This document shows, piece after piece, positions 18,959 to 28,526 of a stretch of DNA of 50,568 bases. The stretch lies in NCBI GenBank assembly GCA_017882165.1, contig JADGPZ010000005.1:1-50568 (forward strand). Reading direction: 5' to 3'. Numbering within the stretch: the first letter of the stretch is position 1; each line of letters opens with the position of its first letter. The DNA comes from Candidatus Kapaibacterium sp. GTDB lineage: Bacteria > Bacteroidota > Ignavibacteria > Palsa-1295. A model generated the notes under the pieces. That model worked only from the letters and a program-made list of their open reading frames with translations. It did no database searches and was not told the origin of the DNA. The position numbers were made by a program, and so were the translations under genes.

Positions 18959-19747
18959 TTATGAAATGAAATCCGGTACAAAGGTACGAAGAGAACCACG
19001 ATTACGCGGATGATGCGGATTCTCAGGATTGATTTTTGGGGATTTGGTGTCCGGCTCCGATATTGCCTTGGTTTTCCAGACCGAGCGAATCCAATCCTGA
19101 GAATCCGCATCATCCGCGTAATCGTGGTTCAGGAGTTTGAGCAGCTTCTGCATTCTCATCGACTTCGTCTTGTGCGCCGTGATGGAAGGGAGTCTCCTGA
19201 ATATTAGCGCGGCGAGCGCCTCGCGTTCCGCACTCGGCGCCACGCTCGCGGCTTTCTCCGCATAGGTCGGCCATTGATTGATGGGCGCGGTGCGGATAAT
19301 ATCGAGCATCAATGGAACGCACTCCTGCGCGTGCTTACCGGTCGAGAGCTTTGTGAGAATCGTGACCGCATGGTCGCGCGCGATGACAGACTCGCCATCG
19401 GCGGCTTTGAGAATTGCCTTCAGATGTGCATGAACATCTTCCGGCTTCACGCTCGCACAGCAATCGAGCGCGCACATCCCGCCCCAGACAAGACGTTGAG
19501 TTTTGCTCGTGAGGAGTGCTGCGAATTCATCGACGTAGTCCGCTATCAGCTTCGGTTCTCGCTCGCCAATTTCGTAGAGCGTTTTGATGCAGTCGGATGC
19601 GAGGCGCTTGTTCTTGTCGGTCAAGTGCTCGACCAGTTCGCGCACTGCGTTCGAATCGCGAGTGCGAATGATGCCCAGGGCGAGCACAATGTTCGCAGAA
19701 GTGTCGCGGTGATTGAGTGAACTGGATAAGCGTTCGATCACGGTCAT
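18959..19747 (-). CDS. HEAT-repeat-like protein
   Basis: Alpha-helical repeats; VRELVEHLTDKNKRLASDCIKTLYEIGEREPKLIADYVDEFAALL. Confidence 0.65.
   Translation of the reverse strand: MTVIERLSSSLNHRDTSANIVLALGIIRTRDSNAVRELVEHLTDKNKRLASDCIKTLYEIGEREPKLIADYVDEFAALLTSKTQRLVWGGMCALDCCASVKPEDVHAHLKAILKAADGESVIARDHAVTILTKLSTGKHAQECVPLMLDIIRTAPINQWPTYAEKAASVAPSAEREALAALIFRRLPSITAHKTKSMRMQKLLKLLNHDYADDADSQDWIRSVWKTKAISEPDTKSPKINPENPHHPRNRGSLRTFVPDFIS
18993..19130. repeat. 39-nt perfect inverted repeat with 60-nt loop inside the 3' end of the HEAT gene
   Basis: gaaccacgattacgcggatgatgcggattctcaggattg (18993-19031) / caatcctgagaatccgcatcatccgcgtaatcgtggttc (19092-19130). Confidence 0.95.
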
Positions 19748-20133
19748 TTGAGTGCTTTCGAAAATGCAATCACATGTTCATCCGGATCGGCGAGATAAAC
19801 AACGTTGTGTCCCCAATCGCGCGCAGCAAGCGGGCTGAGCATTCTCGCTCCGGCTTCGAGTGCCGTTGCCGCGCATCCGCCCGGATCATCCACGACCAAG
19901 TACAGCTCGCATCTCGGAATATTGTGCGCAAGCTCCGGGTCTTCGATTGCGCTACCGAGCAATTGCTTGATCCCGCGCGATGGCATGAGGCCCAGCGTTG
20001 CGCCGCCAATCTCGAACTCGGTCATGCCCGGAACATCGAGCGAGGGGTCGCGCGCCAAAACCGCACGATAGAAATCTCGGCTGCGCGCTTGATCGGCGAC
20101 GTAGAGGATGATCTCAAAGTGGTGTATCGACAT
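19744..20133 (-). CDS. VOC/glyoxalase superfamily protein
   Basis: MSIHHFEIILYVADQARSRDFYRAVLARDPSLDVPGMTEFEIGG..YLADPDEHVIAFSK. Confidence 0.85.
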   Translation of the reverse strand: MSIHHFEIILYVADQARSRDFYRAVLARDPSLDVPGMTEFEIGGATLGLMPSRGIKQLLGSAIEDPELAHNIPRCELYLVVDDPGGCAATALEAGARMLSPLAARDWGHNVVYLADPDEHVIAFSKALK

Positions 20134-20161
20134 GCGGTTTTCAGTGCTTCGCATTTTCTTC

Positions 20162-21004
20162 TCAGCAGCAGTCGCTTCCGCACGCACAGCTTGCCTTCGC
20201 CGGTTTTTCGGCGTAGACCGTGATGCTGAAAATACCGGTTTCCTTTGAACCGAACGCTTTGATTTGCTCGACACTCATGTAGTTCGAGAGGATATCAGCG
20301 GGAATCACAATTGGCTTGTCTTTCTGGACCGTCACGTTCTTGAATCCGTTCTTGGCGATCAAGCGGAGATACTCGTCCTTTTGAATTGCCCCGGCGACGC
20401 ATCCGGCATACATCTCCGCATCCCTTCGCAATGCGTCCGGAAGTTCTCCCGCGAGTACGACATCCGAAATGCTGAAGTGACCGCCGGGTTTCAGCACACG
20501 GAAGATCTCGCTGAACACTGCATCCTTGTTCGGCACCAGATTCAGCACACAATTACTCACGACCACATCGGCCGCGTTCGCACTGACCGGAATATGCTCG
20601 ATGTCGCCTTGCCGGAATTCGACGTTGTTGAATCCAAGCCGATCGGCGTTGGCGCGCGCCTTCTCGAGCATCGCCGGCGTGAAGTCGATGCCGATGACCT
20701 TTCCGCTCTCGCCTGTTTCGGCGCGGGCCACGAAGCAATCGTTTCCGGCGCCGGAGCCGAGATCGATGACGGTATCGCCCGTCTCGATCTTTGCGAACTG
20801 CGTCGGGAGTCCGCAGCCCAGACCAAGATCGGCATCCGGAGCATAACCTTCGATATGCGAATAATCATCGCTCATGATGTTGTAGACTTCGGTCGAGCAT
20901 CCACCGGCCCCACAGCACGAGGAGGCGTTCGTCTCTTTGTCCTGAAGTGCGATCTCGCCGTATTTCTGACGTACGATTTCCTTGAGTTGTTCGGCAGTTT
21001 CCAT
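20162..21004 (-). CDS. arsM: Arsenite S-adenosylmethionine methyltransferase ArsM
   Basis: SSCCGAGGCS, IDLGSGAGNDCFVA, VVSNCVLNLVPNK, YAGCVAGA, C-terminal CACGSDCC. Confidence 0.93.
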   Translation of the reverse strand: METAEQLKEIVRQKYGEIALQDKETNASSCCGAGGCSTEVYNIMSDDYSHIEGYAPDADLGLGCGLPTQFAKIETGDTVIDLGSGAGNDCFVARAETGESGKVIGIDFTPAMLEKARANADRLGFNNVEFRQGDIEHIPVSANAADVVVSNCVLNLVPNKDAVFSEIFRVLKPGGHFSISDVVLAGELPDALRRDAEMYAGCVAGAIQKDEYLRLIAKNGFKNVTVQKDKPIVIPADILSNYMSVEQIKAFGSKETGIFSITVYAEKPAKASCACGSDCC

Positions 21005-21072
21005 GTTCGTCATATTAATAGTGTGAGGGTGAAAGAAGATAATCGGTTGATAACGATGAATGACAGAATGTT

Positions 21073-21405
21073 TTAGCAACACTTGGCTGCCATCACCCCG
21101 TGCGATTTGAAGAACTCGCCGAGCGCTTCCTGCGCTGCATTCCATTCCTTTTCATTGATGCAATAGCACACGCGTGCGCCTTCGATCTCGCCCGTGATGA
21201 GGCCAGCCTCCTTCAGCTCCTTGAGGTGCTGCGAGACGGTGCTCTGCGCGATCGGCAGCTCATCGACGATATCGCCGCAGATGCAGGATTGCCGCTTGAC
21301 GAGTAACCGGAGGATGGCCACTCGCGCCGGATGCCCCATCGCCTTGGCATACCGGGCAAGCCGGTTGTCCTTCACCGAGAACTCCTCTGATTTTGTTGCT
21401 CCCAT
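21073..21405 (-). CDS. arsR: ArsR-family transcriptional regulator
   Basis: [62 protein letters not shown]. Confidence 0.9.
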   Translation of the reverse strand: MGATKSEEFSVKDNRLARYAKAMGHPARVAILRLLVKRQSCICGDIVDELPIAQSTVSQHLKELKEAGLITGEIEGARVCYCINEKEWNAAQEALGEFFKSHGVMAAKCC

Positions 21406-21419
21406 ACTTTGGCTTATAC

Positions 21420-21435
21420 ATCGCAATATTGCGAT
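21420..21435. promoter_or_regulatory. Perfect 16-nt palindrome upstream of arsR, candidate ArsR operator
   Basis: ATCGCAATATTGCGAT, 15 nt upstream of the start codon. Confidence 0.75.
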
Positions 21436-21600
21436 TTGTTTCAACCGAACAAATTAGCACTCTCGATGCCCGACAATGGGGGCACACCAATCAATCCCCG
21501 ATTATGTTGGGGTGATTGCTTTCCGGCCAACAATCCAGGCCGTGAGGCCGAAACGCGCCTTCATGTATCATGAACGTGCGACCATACAAATGTAATTATT

Positions 21601-22866
21601 ATGTCGAAGATCCATATTATTAGTAGCAAAATCGTATCGGGAGTTCGCAGTCTTATCCTCCGCGTTTTCATTCCATGTTTTCTGCTGATCGCGAGCTATG
21701 ACTCCGTAACCGGCTTCGATACGTACTGGCATTCCGGCATGGCAACGGAAGTCGGTCAGAAGTGTGGCTTCAGCGCGGACGCGATCAAGGTCCTTCAGTT
21801 CAGCAGCTTCTGCGTGGATTATTTCGGTCCGTTCATTACCGAGGCGATCGGCTTTGTTGCGAAGAACGCGAGTTACCTCGAGCTTCGCAATCTTCCGACG
21901 ACCGGCCAAACCCACGAGGCTTCCAACTTCATCCATTTCGATAATCTCGCCGGCCAATTGGACCGCAATTGGAAGTTCGATTACTTGTGGTCGCGATTGC
22001 TCGAGAACACGCGGAAGACCGTTACCGCTTATTACAACGACACTTCGCTGAAACCGGACGATCGCAAACGGCTCATCCTTCTCGCGCTCGGGGCATCGCT
22101 GCACATGGTAGAAGATTTCTATAGCCACTCGGACTGGATCCATTTCGATTTTGTCAAGATGGGATTCCGCCAGCAAAGAACAAGCATGGGAGATGATCGC
22201 GCGCCGACATGGTTCGAGCTCAGGAAGAGATTCGGGGCGCCATCCGTGCGAGGTCGAAAGGAGAATTGGAAATTCCAGCTTTGCAGCGGGATATTCCCGC
22301 CAGCGAATGACGTACCGCTCAGTTCGCTCGGCGTTCCGATTTCGCATACAACGATGAACCATGACAACTCGCAGCTCTACTATGACGGAGCGTCGCAAAT
22401 CAAATATCATGCGTTCGGTGCATATCCGGCATTGGACTCGGCCAGCGCGGTCAAGCATCAACTCTATGCCTATCATAGTGCCTGCGCGGCCGCAATTGAA
22501 TGGATCGGGATGCTCGAAGAGAGTCCTGCGGCAAAGCGCGCGATCGAGTTTGCGAAACGGTGGGATATGGCGAAAGTCGATCACGCTGTCGCGGACGATC
22601 TGCAGGATGGGTTATATTCTTCGCTGATGGTCTCCTGCATCATGCAGAAGTGGGACGGCAACTACCCACCCCGAGATCGCGCAAAGGACTGTGGAGTGTT
22701 TAAGATACTGGAGCATATCCACATCCCCACGATGGGCAACGTGTTTTGGGGCTCGTTCCCAAAAGATAGCGTCCTGCAACATCTTGCACTCGGCTTTGGC
22801 GATTCGACCGGGCATTACTCGTTCGATTCGCTCTGGGTGGGGCGGCATCCCATGAGGAGGGATTAG
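21601..22866 (+). CDS. HET-C / zinc-dependent phospholipase C-like protein
   Basis: Signal-like N-terminus; GFDTYWHSGMATEVG and LGASLHMVEDFYSHSDWI motif. Confidence 0.5.
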   Translation: MSKIHIISSKIVSGVRSLILRVFIPCFLLIASYDSVTGFDTYWHSGMATEVGQKCGFSADAIKVLQFSSFCVDYFGPFITEAIGFVAKNASYLELRNLPTTGQTHEASNFIHFDNLAGQLDRNWKFDYLWSRLLENTRKTVTAYYNDTSLKPDDRKRLILLALGASLHMVEDFYSHSDWIHFDFVKMGFRQQRTSMGDDRAPTWFELRKRFGAPSVRGRKENWKFQLCSGIFPPANDVPLSSLGVPISHTTMNHDNSQLYYDGASQIKYHAFGAYPALDSASAVKHQLYAYHSACAAAIEWIGMLEESPAAKRAIEFAKRWDMAKVDHAVADDLQDGLYSSLMVSCIMQKWDGNYPPRDRAKDCGVFKILEHIHIPTMGNVFWGSFPKDSVLQHLALGFGDSTGHYSFDSLWVGRHPMRRD

Positions 22867-22869
22867 GAT

Positions 22870-22986
22870 TTATTTCATCCACACAATCCGCTGCGCCGGG
22901 CTTTCGCCTTTGTCCGTCACGAGCTTGTAAAAGTAAGAGCCGCTCTGGATCGGTTCGAGGCCCTCCGGATTGCCGGGGGATGCCAT
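22870..22986 (-). pseudogene. Orphan T9SS C-terminal sorting-domain fragment
   Basis: MASPGNPEGLEPIQSGSYFYKLVTDKGESPAQRIVWMK*; near-identical to the 3' end of 27468..28289. Confidence 0.85.
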
Positions 22987-25900
22987 CTACCGAAGATACA
23001 CAAACTTCTCCACGCGCCGCTCTTGTCCGGCCTTCAGGAGAAGGACGAAGCTGCCTTCGGATGGAAGCGAAAGCGGAACCTCATGGTAACCTTTGACTTC
23101 GGAGATGCCTCCCGTCGTGAAGACGACTCTGCCTAATTCGTCATAGACCTCGAGCATGATATCCGCATCGCCCGCGAGCGTGAACTGCGCGATTGGACGT
23201 GTGGCGGATGGCTCCCGCACCGCGATTCGCAGCAACTCGATGAGAGACGTACCTGCGATCTCATGTCGTATCAACTGATCGCCGCAGAACGGACCGATCG
23301 TGAACGTAGCCGTGTCGCTCGTAGACACTGCGGCGAGTACGCATCGAGCGTAATTGCTGTCCCCCGCGTTGAATTGGATCGGACTTGCAATGATCGTCGT
23401 CTGAGAATCCTTTGTTGCCGCGACCGTCATATCACAGTTGACCAGCGGGTCATCCACGGCGATCGGACCGTTTGGATCTGATTTGGTCAGCGTGAGATCG
23501 ATGCCGCCACTGTGCGGCGCTTGTGAGGATAATCTCCATCCATTCGCGGGACTGATCTGCTGTGGTGTCAAGAGATTGTCGTTGAAATTCAGGCGTGCGG
23601 AGACGCTGCGAAGGCCCGCGCCACTCGCGAGGCTATCCCGAAATCGGAGACTGTATGAAATGGTCTGTCCCGGTAATGCCGTTGCGAATGCCGCATTATT
23701 CACACGTCCGCCGAGGCGCATCGATGCGGGATTACCATAGCCCATGCCGGTGATTCGAATGGAATCGCGCGCGTTGGTTGCGGTGCTCGCAATATAGACG
23801 AGCGCGACGAGCGTATCGGCCGATTCCGCATCGAAAGTGATTTCGATCGAGTCATGCTCGCCCGGCTGGAGCGTGCGGGGACATGAGGGAATCCGTGTGA
23901 GCGCAAACGAGGAATGTGAAGACGGGGCGTTTAACCGGATGCTGTCCACTTCAATTGCTGCGCACCCATCATTCGCGAAATCAATGTATTTGCTGTCCGT
24001 GCTGCAAATTCTCGCGCGTAATTGGTGAAGCGCCGTTGGAAGTCCCAATACGCTTTGGGCATTGCCGGAAGTCGCGCTTAGGAATAATGCGAATGAGGTA
24101 TCGCCAACAATCCGGCAGGTATCGCTTGCAGTCGATAGCGGAGCGAGCAGCCAATGGAACACAAGCCGAATGGAATCGCCCGGTGCCAGCGTGCGCGGTA
24201 ACGCCGAGGCATCGAGCTGCAACTGGGGTCCGGATTGCAGCAGGCTCGCGCTTTGAAGCGTGAGCGAATCACATTGCGACTGGTTCACGATCGTTACGCT
24301 CGTATCGACGGTCATGCACGGCGGAATCCCAACCAATACAAGCGCCGGCGGTGCAATACGAAGTTGCGGCGCGGGCGCAACGACGAACGCATGCACCGAA
24401 AACGGCAACGCCGCACGGCCGTTGTTGCTGGAATCTGTCGCCGTAATGGTGGCAAGGAACTCGCCGGTCGCCCCTGGGGTGAACCGAATATGGATTGCCA
24501 CGCTGTCCTTGGTGTGGACCCACGTTCCGGGCTTCGGCGAAACGATTGTCACCAGCGGGTCGGAGGATGTAATCTGAACGATCTCGATCGAATCGCACGC
24601 GACATTGACGAGCCACGCTTCACGTTCGGTCCAGGTGCACTTACTCACGGAGTCCAGTTCGACCGTGGCTGGAGCAATCAAACCACCGGGGACGACGGTG
24701 CCGGAATAGACGATGGTCGTATCGAGCCGGCTTGCATCGAGCACGAATGCAAGATGCAACTGGGCATTGCGTGGGCCGGGCGCGCCGGGTACGTAGTGGA
24801 TCTGGATAGAATCCTTCGTACCGCTGGCAATGTATCTCGGTAGTGCGGGGGCGTTCGCGATCGAATAATCGGCGAGCGGAATCGTCCAATCCGTAGCAAC
24901 CCACTCGATCGTCCGGCAGGACGTGTTCGTGAAATAGAGTGTGGTATCGAAACTGCCGCAGAGTGTCGATGTTGGCATCGTGATACGGGCCGTGCGCGTT
25001 GTAATGCGAGGCCGCACGTTCGAAAGCACAGAGTAGGAAATGCCGAGTGCCGTATCGTACGAAATGCCCAAAGCTCGCAATTGCACTTCGACCGTGGTGG
25101 TATATGTGCCTCGGGCGTATGCCGTCGGTGAGATGGGAAACGAAATCGAGGAATCCGCCGGGAGTTGGACCGGATAGGTGAAGGTCGTGTCGAGCGAGCC
25201 GTCCCCGGTTTCGGAGATGGCGTCGATCTCCATGGCATCGCATGCATGATTCGTTAGCTGAACGCGAAGATTTTTAAGGGCGCACGAGTCCTGGAACGTA
25301 GCCGCCGTTGGCACCACCGCTTCCATCGGATTCTTTGCCGCGACTTTGATCGAGAAAGTAAGAACGGTATCGACCCTGAGGGTACCGACCGCAAGGTGGA
25401 CGGTTGCTCGTTTCACGAACGTGCCGAGCGAATCCGCGCGCACGCGAAGATGGACCGGGAGCATAGATCCAACCGCGAGCGATACTGGAAATGCCGGACC
25501 GGTGATACGAAAGATTGCGGTATCCTGGAGATCGATTCCGGTAACGGTCAGGCTGTCGCAAAATGTGTTGCGAATCTGAATGACAGTATCGAGCGGCGCG
25601 CAGAGTCGCGCCGATTGCAACGCGAGCCGGTCGATATGAATCGAGACCGGGTTCGTCTGCTGAAAATAGATCGGGACCGTGGAGTCTCGTAAATCAATAC
25701 TGCGGGCGAGGCGGTAGCGGAGTGTGTCCCGATACGTGCCATCGACGATGGCGCGGCCAACCACGCGCAGGACCACGGAATCGCCGGGAAGCAGACGCGT
25801 TTTGCTCGCGGAATCCAGATGGAAGTTGATACTCTGCGCCAACCGGAGGTTCTGCAGCGCGAGCGTATCGCAGCAACGGTTTGTGATCGTGATATAGGAA

Positions 25901-27336
25901 ACGCTGCTATCGCAGGACGTACCGAGAAGCGTACTCGATGTTCTGCTGATCCAGGAGTAGACAAACGGCCGAGCGCGGTATCCAAAGAGATCGAACGTGT
26001 CAATGTGGACATCGGTCCCCACCGTGTACTTCACTTGTACGAAGAGCGTGTCGGATCCAACGCCATACGGATTATACCCAAAGCTCAGCGTATCGCTGAT
26101 CCCCATTGCGCTATGATGCTTCGAGGTATCGCTCAGCAGCCAGAACCGATTCGATCCCCAGAAGGCAAAACTCTGGACGTTGAGTTGCGAACAGGAATTG
26201 CCATTGTAGAGCCCGAACCAGGCAACGGTATCCGTACAGACTGTGCCCGAGTAGATCCCACCTCCGAGTAATGGATACCGAATATCGGAATCCTGCCCGG
26301 TCGGATTCATCCACAGTCCATAAAGATAATCGCCGGTGTACATCGTATCGCCGCGAACGGCATGATCGGCGGCATAATCGTTGGTGGGTCCGCAGATGTG
26401 CCGCCAGGTCGATCCGCTATCGGTCGATGTGGCCACACCCTTCCGCCCAATCACATATAGACGTTTGTATGTGCCTTCGATATCTCCCGTCGGTTGGTCG
26501 ATGTAGGGCAATGGCATCGTTTGCCAAGTTTTACCTGCATCGAAGGATCGTTGTGCGATTTGCTTCGACTGGGAGATACTAAAGAATGTCCTCGGTGCGA
26601 GTGCGAGCGGCTGCCACCCTTGTGATGCGATCGGTAACGCCTGCCATGTCAGACCGCCGTTTGTCGTAACATCATCGATGGTCCACCCGGAGGCGTATCC
26701 CAGTGTATCGTTTGCGAACGACATCCCATATTCGTAGCCATCTGCGGGCCGTTGACTCCATGTGATGCCGTGATCGCTGCTCATTTCAATGCCATTCCAC
26801 GTGAGGAACAGCCGGTTCTTAGGAATATGGTAATAGAGTTTAGACCAACCATAATTTGAGTTCGGAACGAGGATCGCCGACCAACTGAGTCCACCATCCA
26901 TCGTCTTCAGGGTCCAATCTTGGCCGGCTCTCGCGAGTGTACCGCAATACCCGACTTTCGCATTCTCAAAGGTAAAATTGTACAGCGAATAATAATGACC
27001 AAAATATTCCGAGTCATCGAAGACCTTCAGCCACGTTTGGCCCGCGTCCGATGTCCGCCAAATCTGCTCCAGGACATGCGTAAGCGAGGAGTCGTACGTC
27101 GCAACCGAGACGAACCCCGTATCGGGCTGCCCTTCGCGCGTCAGAAAGTGAACCGCCCGAACCGCCGAGTTTATCTCCGGAATAACGATGCCCTGACTCA
27201 CATAAGCGCTCCAGGAGCGCGAGCCATTATTCCACCCGTCTAACGGTGTAAAACTCTTCAGCAAACGCCATTGGGCGCTGGCCTCACCCGTGAGGCAGAC
27301 CGTAATGAGAACCGCGAGAGTAACCTTTCGGAGCAT
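22987..27336 (-). CDS. Giant T9SS-exported protein: YCF48/BNR-like N-terminus, repeated choice-of-anchor-like beta domains, C-terminal sorting domain
   Basis: MLRKVTLAVLITVCLTGEASA signal; SDAGQTWLKVFDDSE, MDGGLSWSAIL repeats; C-terminal VYDELGRVVFTTGG..GSFVLLLKAGQERRVEKFVYLR. Confidence 0.75.
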   Translation of the reverse strand: MLRKVTLAVLITVCLTGEASAQWRLLKSFTPLDGWNNGSRSWSAYVSQGIVIPEINSAVRAVHFLTREGQPDTGFVSVATYDSSLTHVLEQIWRTSDAGQTWLKVFDDSEYFGHYYSLYNFTFENAKVGYCGTLARAGQDWTLKTMDGGLSWSAILVPNSNYGWSKLYYHIPKNRLFLTWNGIEMSSDHGITWSQRPADGYEYGMSFANDTLGYASGWTIDDVTTNGGLTWQALPIASQGWQPLALAPRTFFSISQSKQIAQRSFDAGKTWQTMPLPYIDQPTGDIEGTYKRLYVIGRKGVATSTDSGSTWRHICGPTNDYAADHAVRGDTMYTGDYLYGLWMNPTGQDSDIRYPLLGGGIYSGTVCTDTVAWFGLYNGNSCSQLNVQSFAFWGSNRFWLLSDTSKHHSAMGISDTLSFGYNPYGVGSDTLFVQVKYTVGTDVHIDTFDLFGYRARPFVYSWISRTSSTLLGTSCDSSVSYITITNRCCDTLALQNLRLAQSINFHLDSASKTRLLPGDSVVLRVVGRAIVDGTYRDTLRYRLARSIDLRDSTVPIYFQQTNPVSIHIDRLALQSARLCAPLDTVIQIRNTFCDSLTVTGIDLQDTAIFRITGPAFPVSLAVGSMLPVHLRVRADSLGTFVKRATVHLAVGTLRVDTVLTFSIKVAAKNPMEAVVPTAATFQDSCALKNLRVQLTNHACDAMEIDAISETGDGSLDTTFTYPVQLPADSSISFPISPTAYARGTYTTTVEVQLRALGISYDTALGISYSVLSNVRPRITTRTARITMPTSTLCGSFDTTLYFTNTSCRTIEWVATDWTIPLADYSIANAPALPRYIASGTKDSIQIHYVPGAPGPRNAQLHLAFVLDASRLDTTIVYSGTVVPGGLIAPATVELDSVSKCTWTEREAWLVNVACDSIEIVQITSSDPLVTIVSPKPGTWVHTKDSVAIHIRFTPGATGEFLATITATDSSNNGRAALPFSVHAFVVAPAPQLRIAPPALVLVGIPPCMTVDTSVTIVNQSQCDSLTLQSASLLQSGPQLQLDASALPRTLAPGDSIRLVFHWLLAPLSTASDTCRIVGDTSFALFLSATSGNAQSVLGLPTALHQLRARICSTDSKYIDFANDGCAAIEVDSIRLNAPSSHSSFALTRIPSCPRTLQPGEHDSIEITFDAESADTLVALVYIASTATNARDSIRITGMGYGNPASMRLGGRVNNAAFATALPGQTISYSLRFRDSLASGAGLRSVSARLNFNDNLLTPQQISPANGWRLSSQAPHSGGIDLTLTKSDPNGPIAVDDPLVNCDMTVAATKDSQTTIIASPIQFNAGDSNYARCVLAAVSTSDTATFTIGPFCGDQLIRHEIAGTSLIELLRIAVREPSATRPIAQFTLAGDADIMLEVYDELGRVVFTTGGISEVKGYHEVPLSLPSEGSFVLLLKAGQERRVEKFVYLR

Positions 27337-27467
27337 GGAACCTCCATCGCAATAGTGACACATGAATGATTCGCGCCCGAAGTCGCGAATCCCACTCATC
27401 GAAACGAACGTGGAGTGATTCGCAATGATTCAGGCAGAAATCCAGCGCCACATGACGACGGCGCGCT

Positions 27468-28289
27468 CTACCGCATCCACACAATCCGCTTCGCCGGGCT
27501 TTCGCCTTTGTCGGTCACGAGCTTGTAAAAATAGGAGCCGCTCGGAAGATCGGTGGCTTCGATCAGGAGATCGCTGAAGGCATTCGTGACGTGATAGCGC
27601 TTCATTTCGCGGCCATCCTCGCTCGTCAATATCATCTCGCCGCTCGATACACCTTGCGGCAGATCATAAGCGATGCGCACGCGACCGCTCGCCGGATTGG
27701 GATACGCGGAAGCGGGAAGCATCGCATCAGCGAATGATGAGGAAGCATTGATGATGCCTGCCTTTTGTGTGCAGGTCGGGAGTTTGCCGGGGAGGGAGTA
27801 GATTCTAACGCCGTCGTTCTTTGTGACAATCATCTTCGTCCCATCAGCGGTTGTTCTAATATTATGTGGCGGACCTTGCTCAATCCCCTCCGCAATTTGA
27901 GAGGAACCCGCGCCCAAGGAGCAGGTGTCACAGAAAAAGAGAATTGCCCCGTCATCCTTAATGACTCTTAAACCGGGGCTACCAATCCAAATATCGAGTA
28001 GATAGCAATAGGATGTGTCTAATTCAAAAAGATGTTTCGCAATGTCAACGATCCGCCCTGTGGCGGTAAGTGCCGACGGCACAATCAGGACCCGTTCCAC
28101 CGAATGATTCATTGAATATACCGTGATCGAATCTGCTCCGTTGTAGCCAACATATTTCCACTCACCTGAATCAACCTCGACGAGACCAAACTGTTTCAGT
28201 GAGGAAGGTGCATAAGTATGCTCCAGCGTGATCTGCGCCCGCGTCGAGACCGCGAAAAGCAGAAGAAAAAGTGTAATGAAGTATTTCAT
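27468..28289 (-). CDS. T9SS sorting-domain-containing exported protein
   Basis: Signal peptide MKYFITLFLLLFAVSTRA; C-terminal AYPNPASGRVRIAYDLPQG..SGSYFYKLVTDKGESPAKRIVWMR. Confidence 0.75.
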   Translation of the reverse strand: MKYFITLFLLLFAVSTRAQITLEHTYAPSSLKQFGLVEVDSGEWKYVGYNGADSITVYSMNHSVERVLIVPSALTATGRIVDIAKHLFELDTSYCYLLDIWIGSPGLRVIKDDGAILFFCDTCSLGAGSSQIAEGIEQGPPHNIRTTADGTKMIVTKNDGVRIYSLPGKLPTCTQKAGIINASSSFADAMLPASAYPNPASGRVRIAYDLPQGVSSGEMILTSEDGREMKRYHVTNAFSDLLIEATDLPSGSYFYKLVTDKGESPAKRIVWMR

Positions 28290-28366
28290 GGTGGTTGCGT
28301 GTGGTTAGTGATACACGTAACAACTTCGGAACGGGGGTTTTGTTACACCCCGCCGGGCGTCAAAGT

Positions 28367-28451
28367 GTCATTCCCGCGGAAGCGGGAATCCAGGTTCGAC
28401 TCGGTTGACTGATGATTCTGGGGCCTGGATCCCCGCGTTCGCGGGGATGAC
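28367..28451. repeat. Intergenic palindromic repeat
   Basis: gtcattcccgcggaagcgggaatccagg .. cctggatccccgcgttcgcggggatgac. Confidence 0.8.
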
Positions 28452-28526
28452 AACGTTCGCCGCGAACGGCTGCGCTCCTTCCTCTGTTTGCGAATCCGCT
28501 CGCCAAATATAGACGTTTAGACTCAC

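Noticed and set aside
21568-22584. 338-aa minus-strand ORF opposite the HET-C-like gene
   Set aside because: Shadow ORF; the plus-strand frame has signal peptide and motif support.
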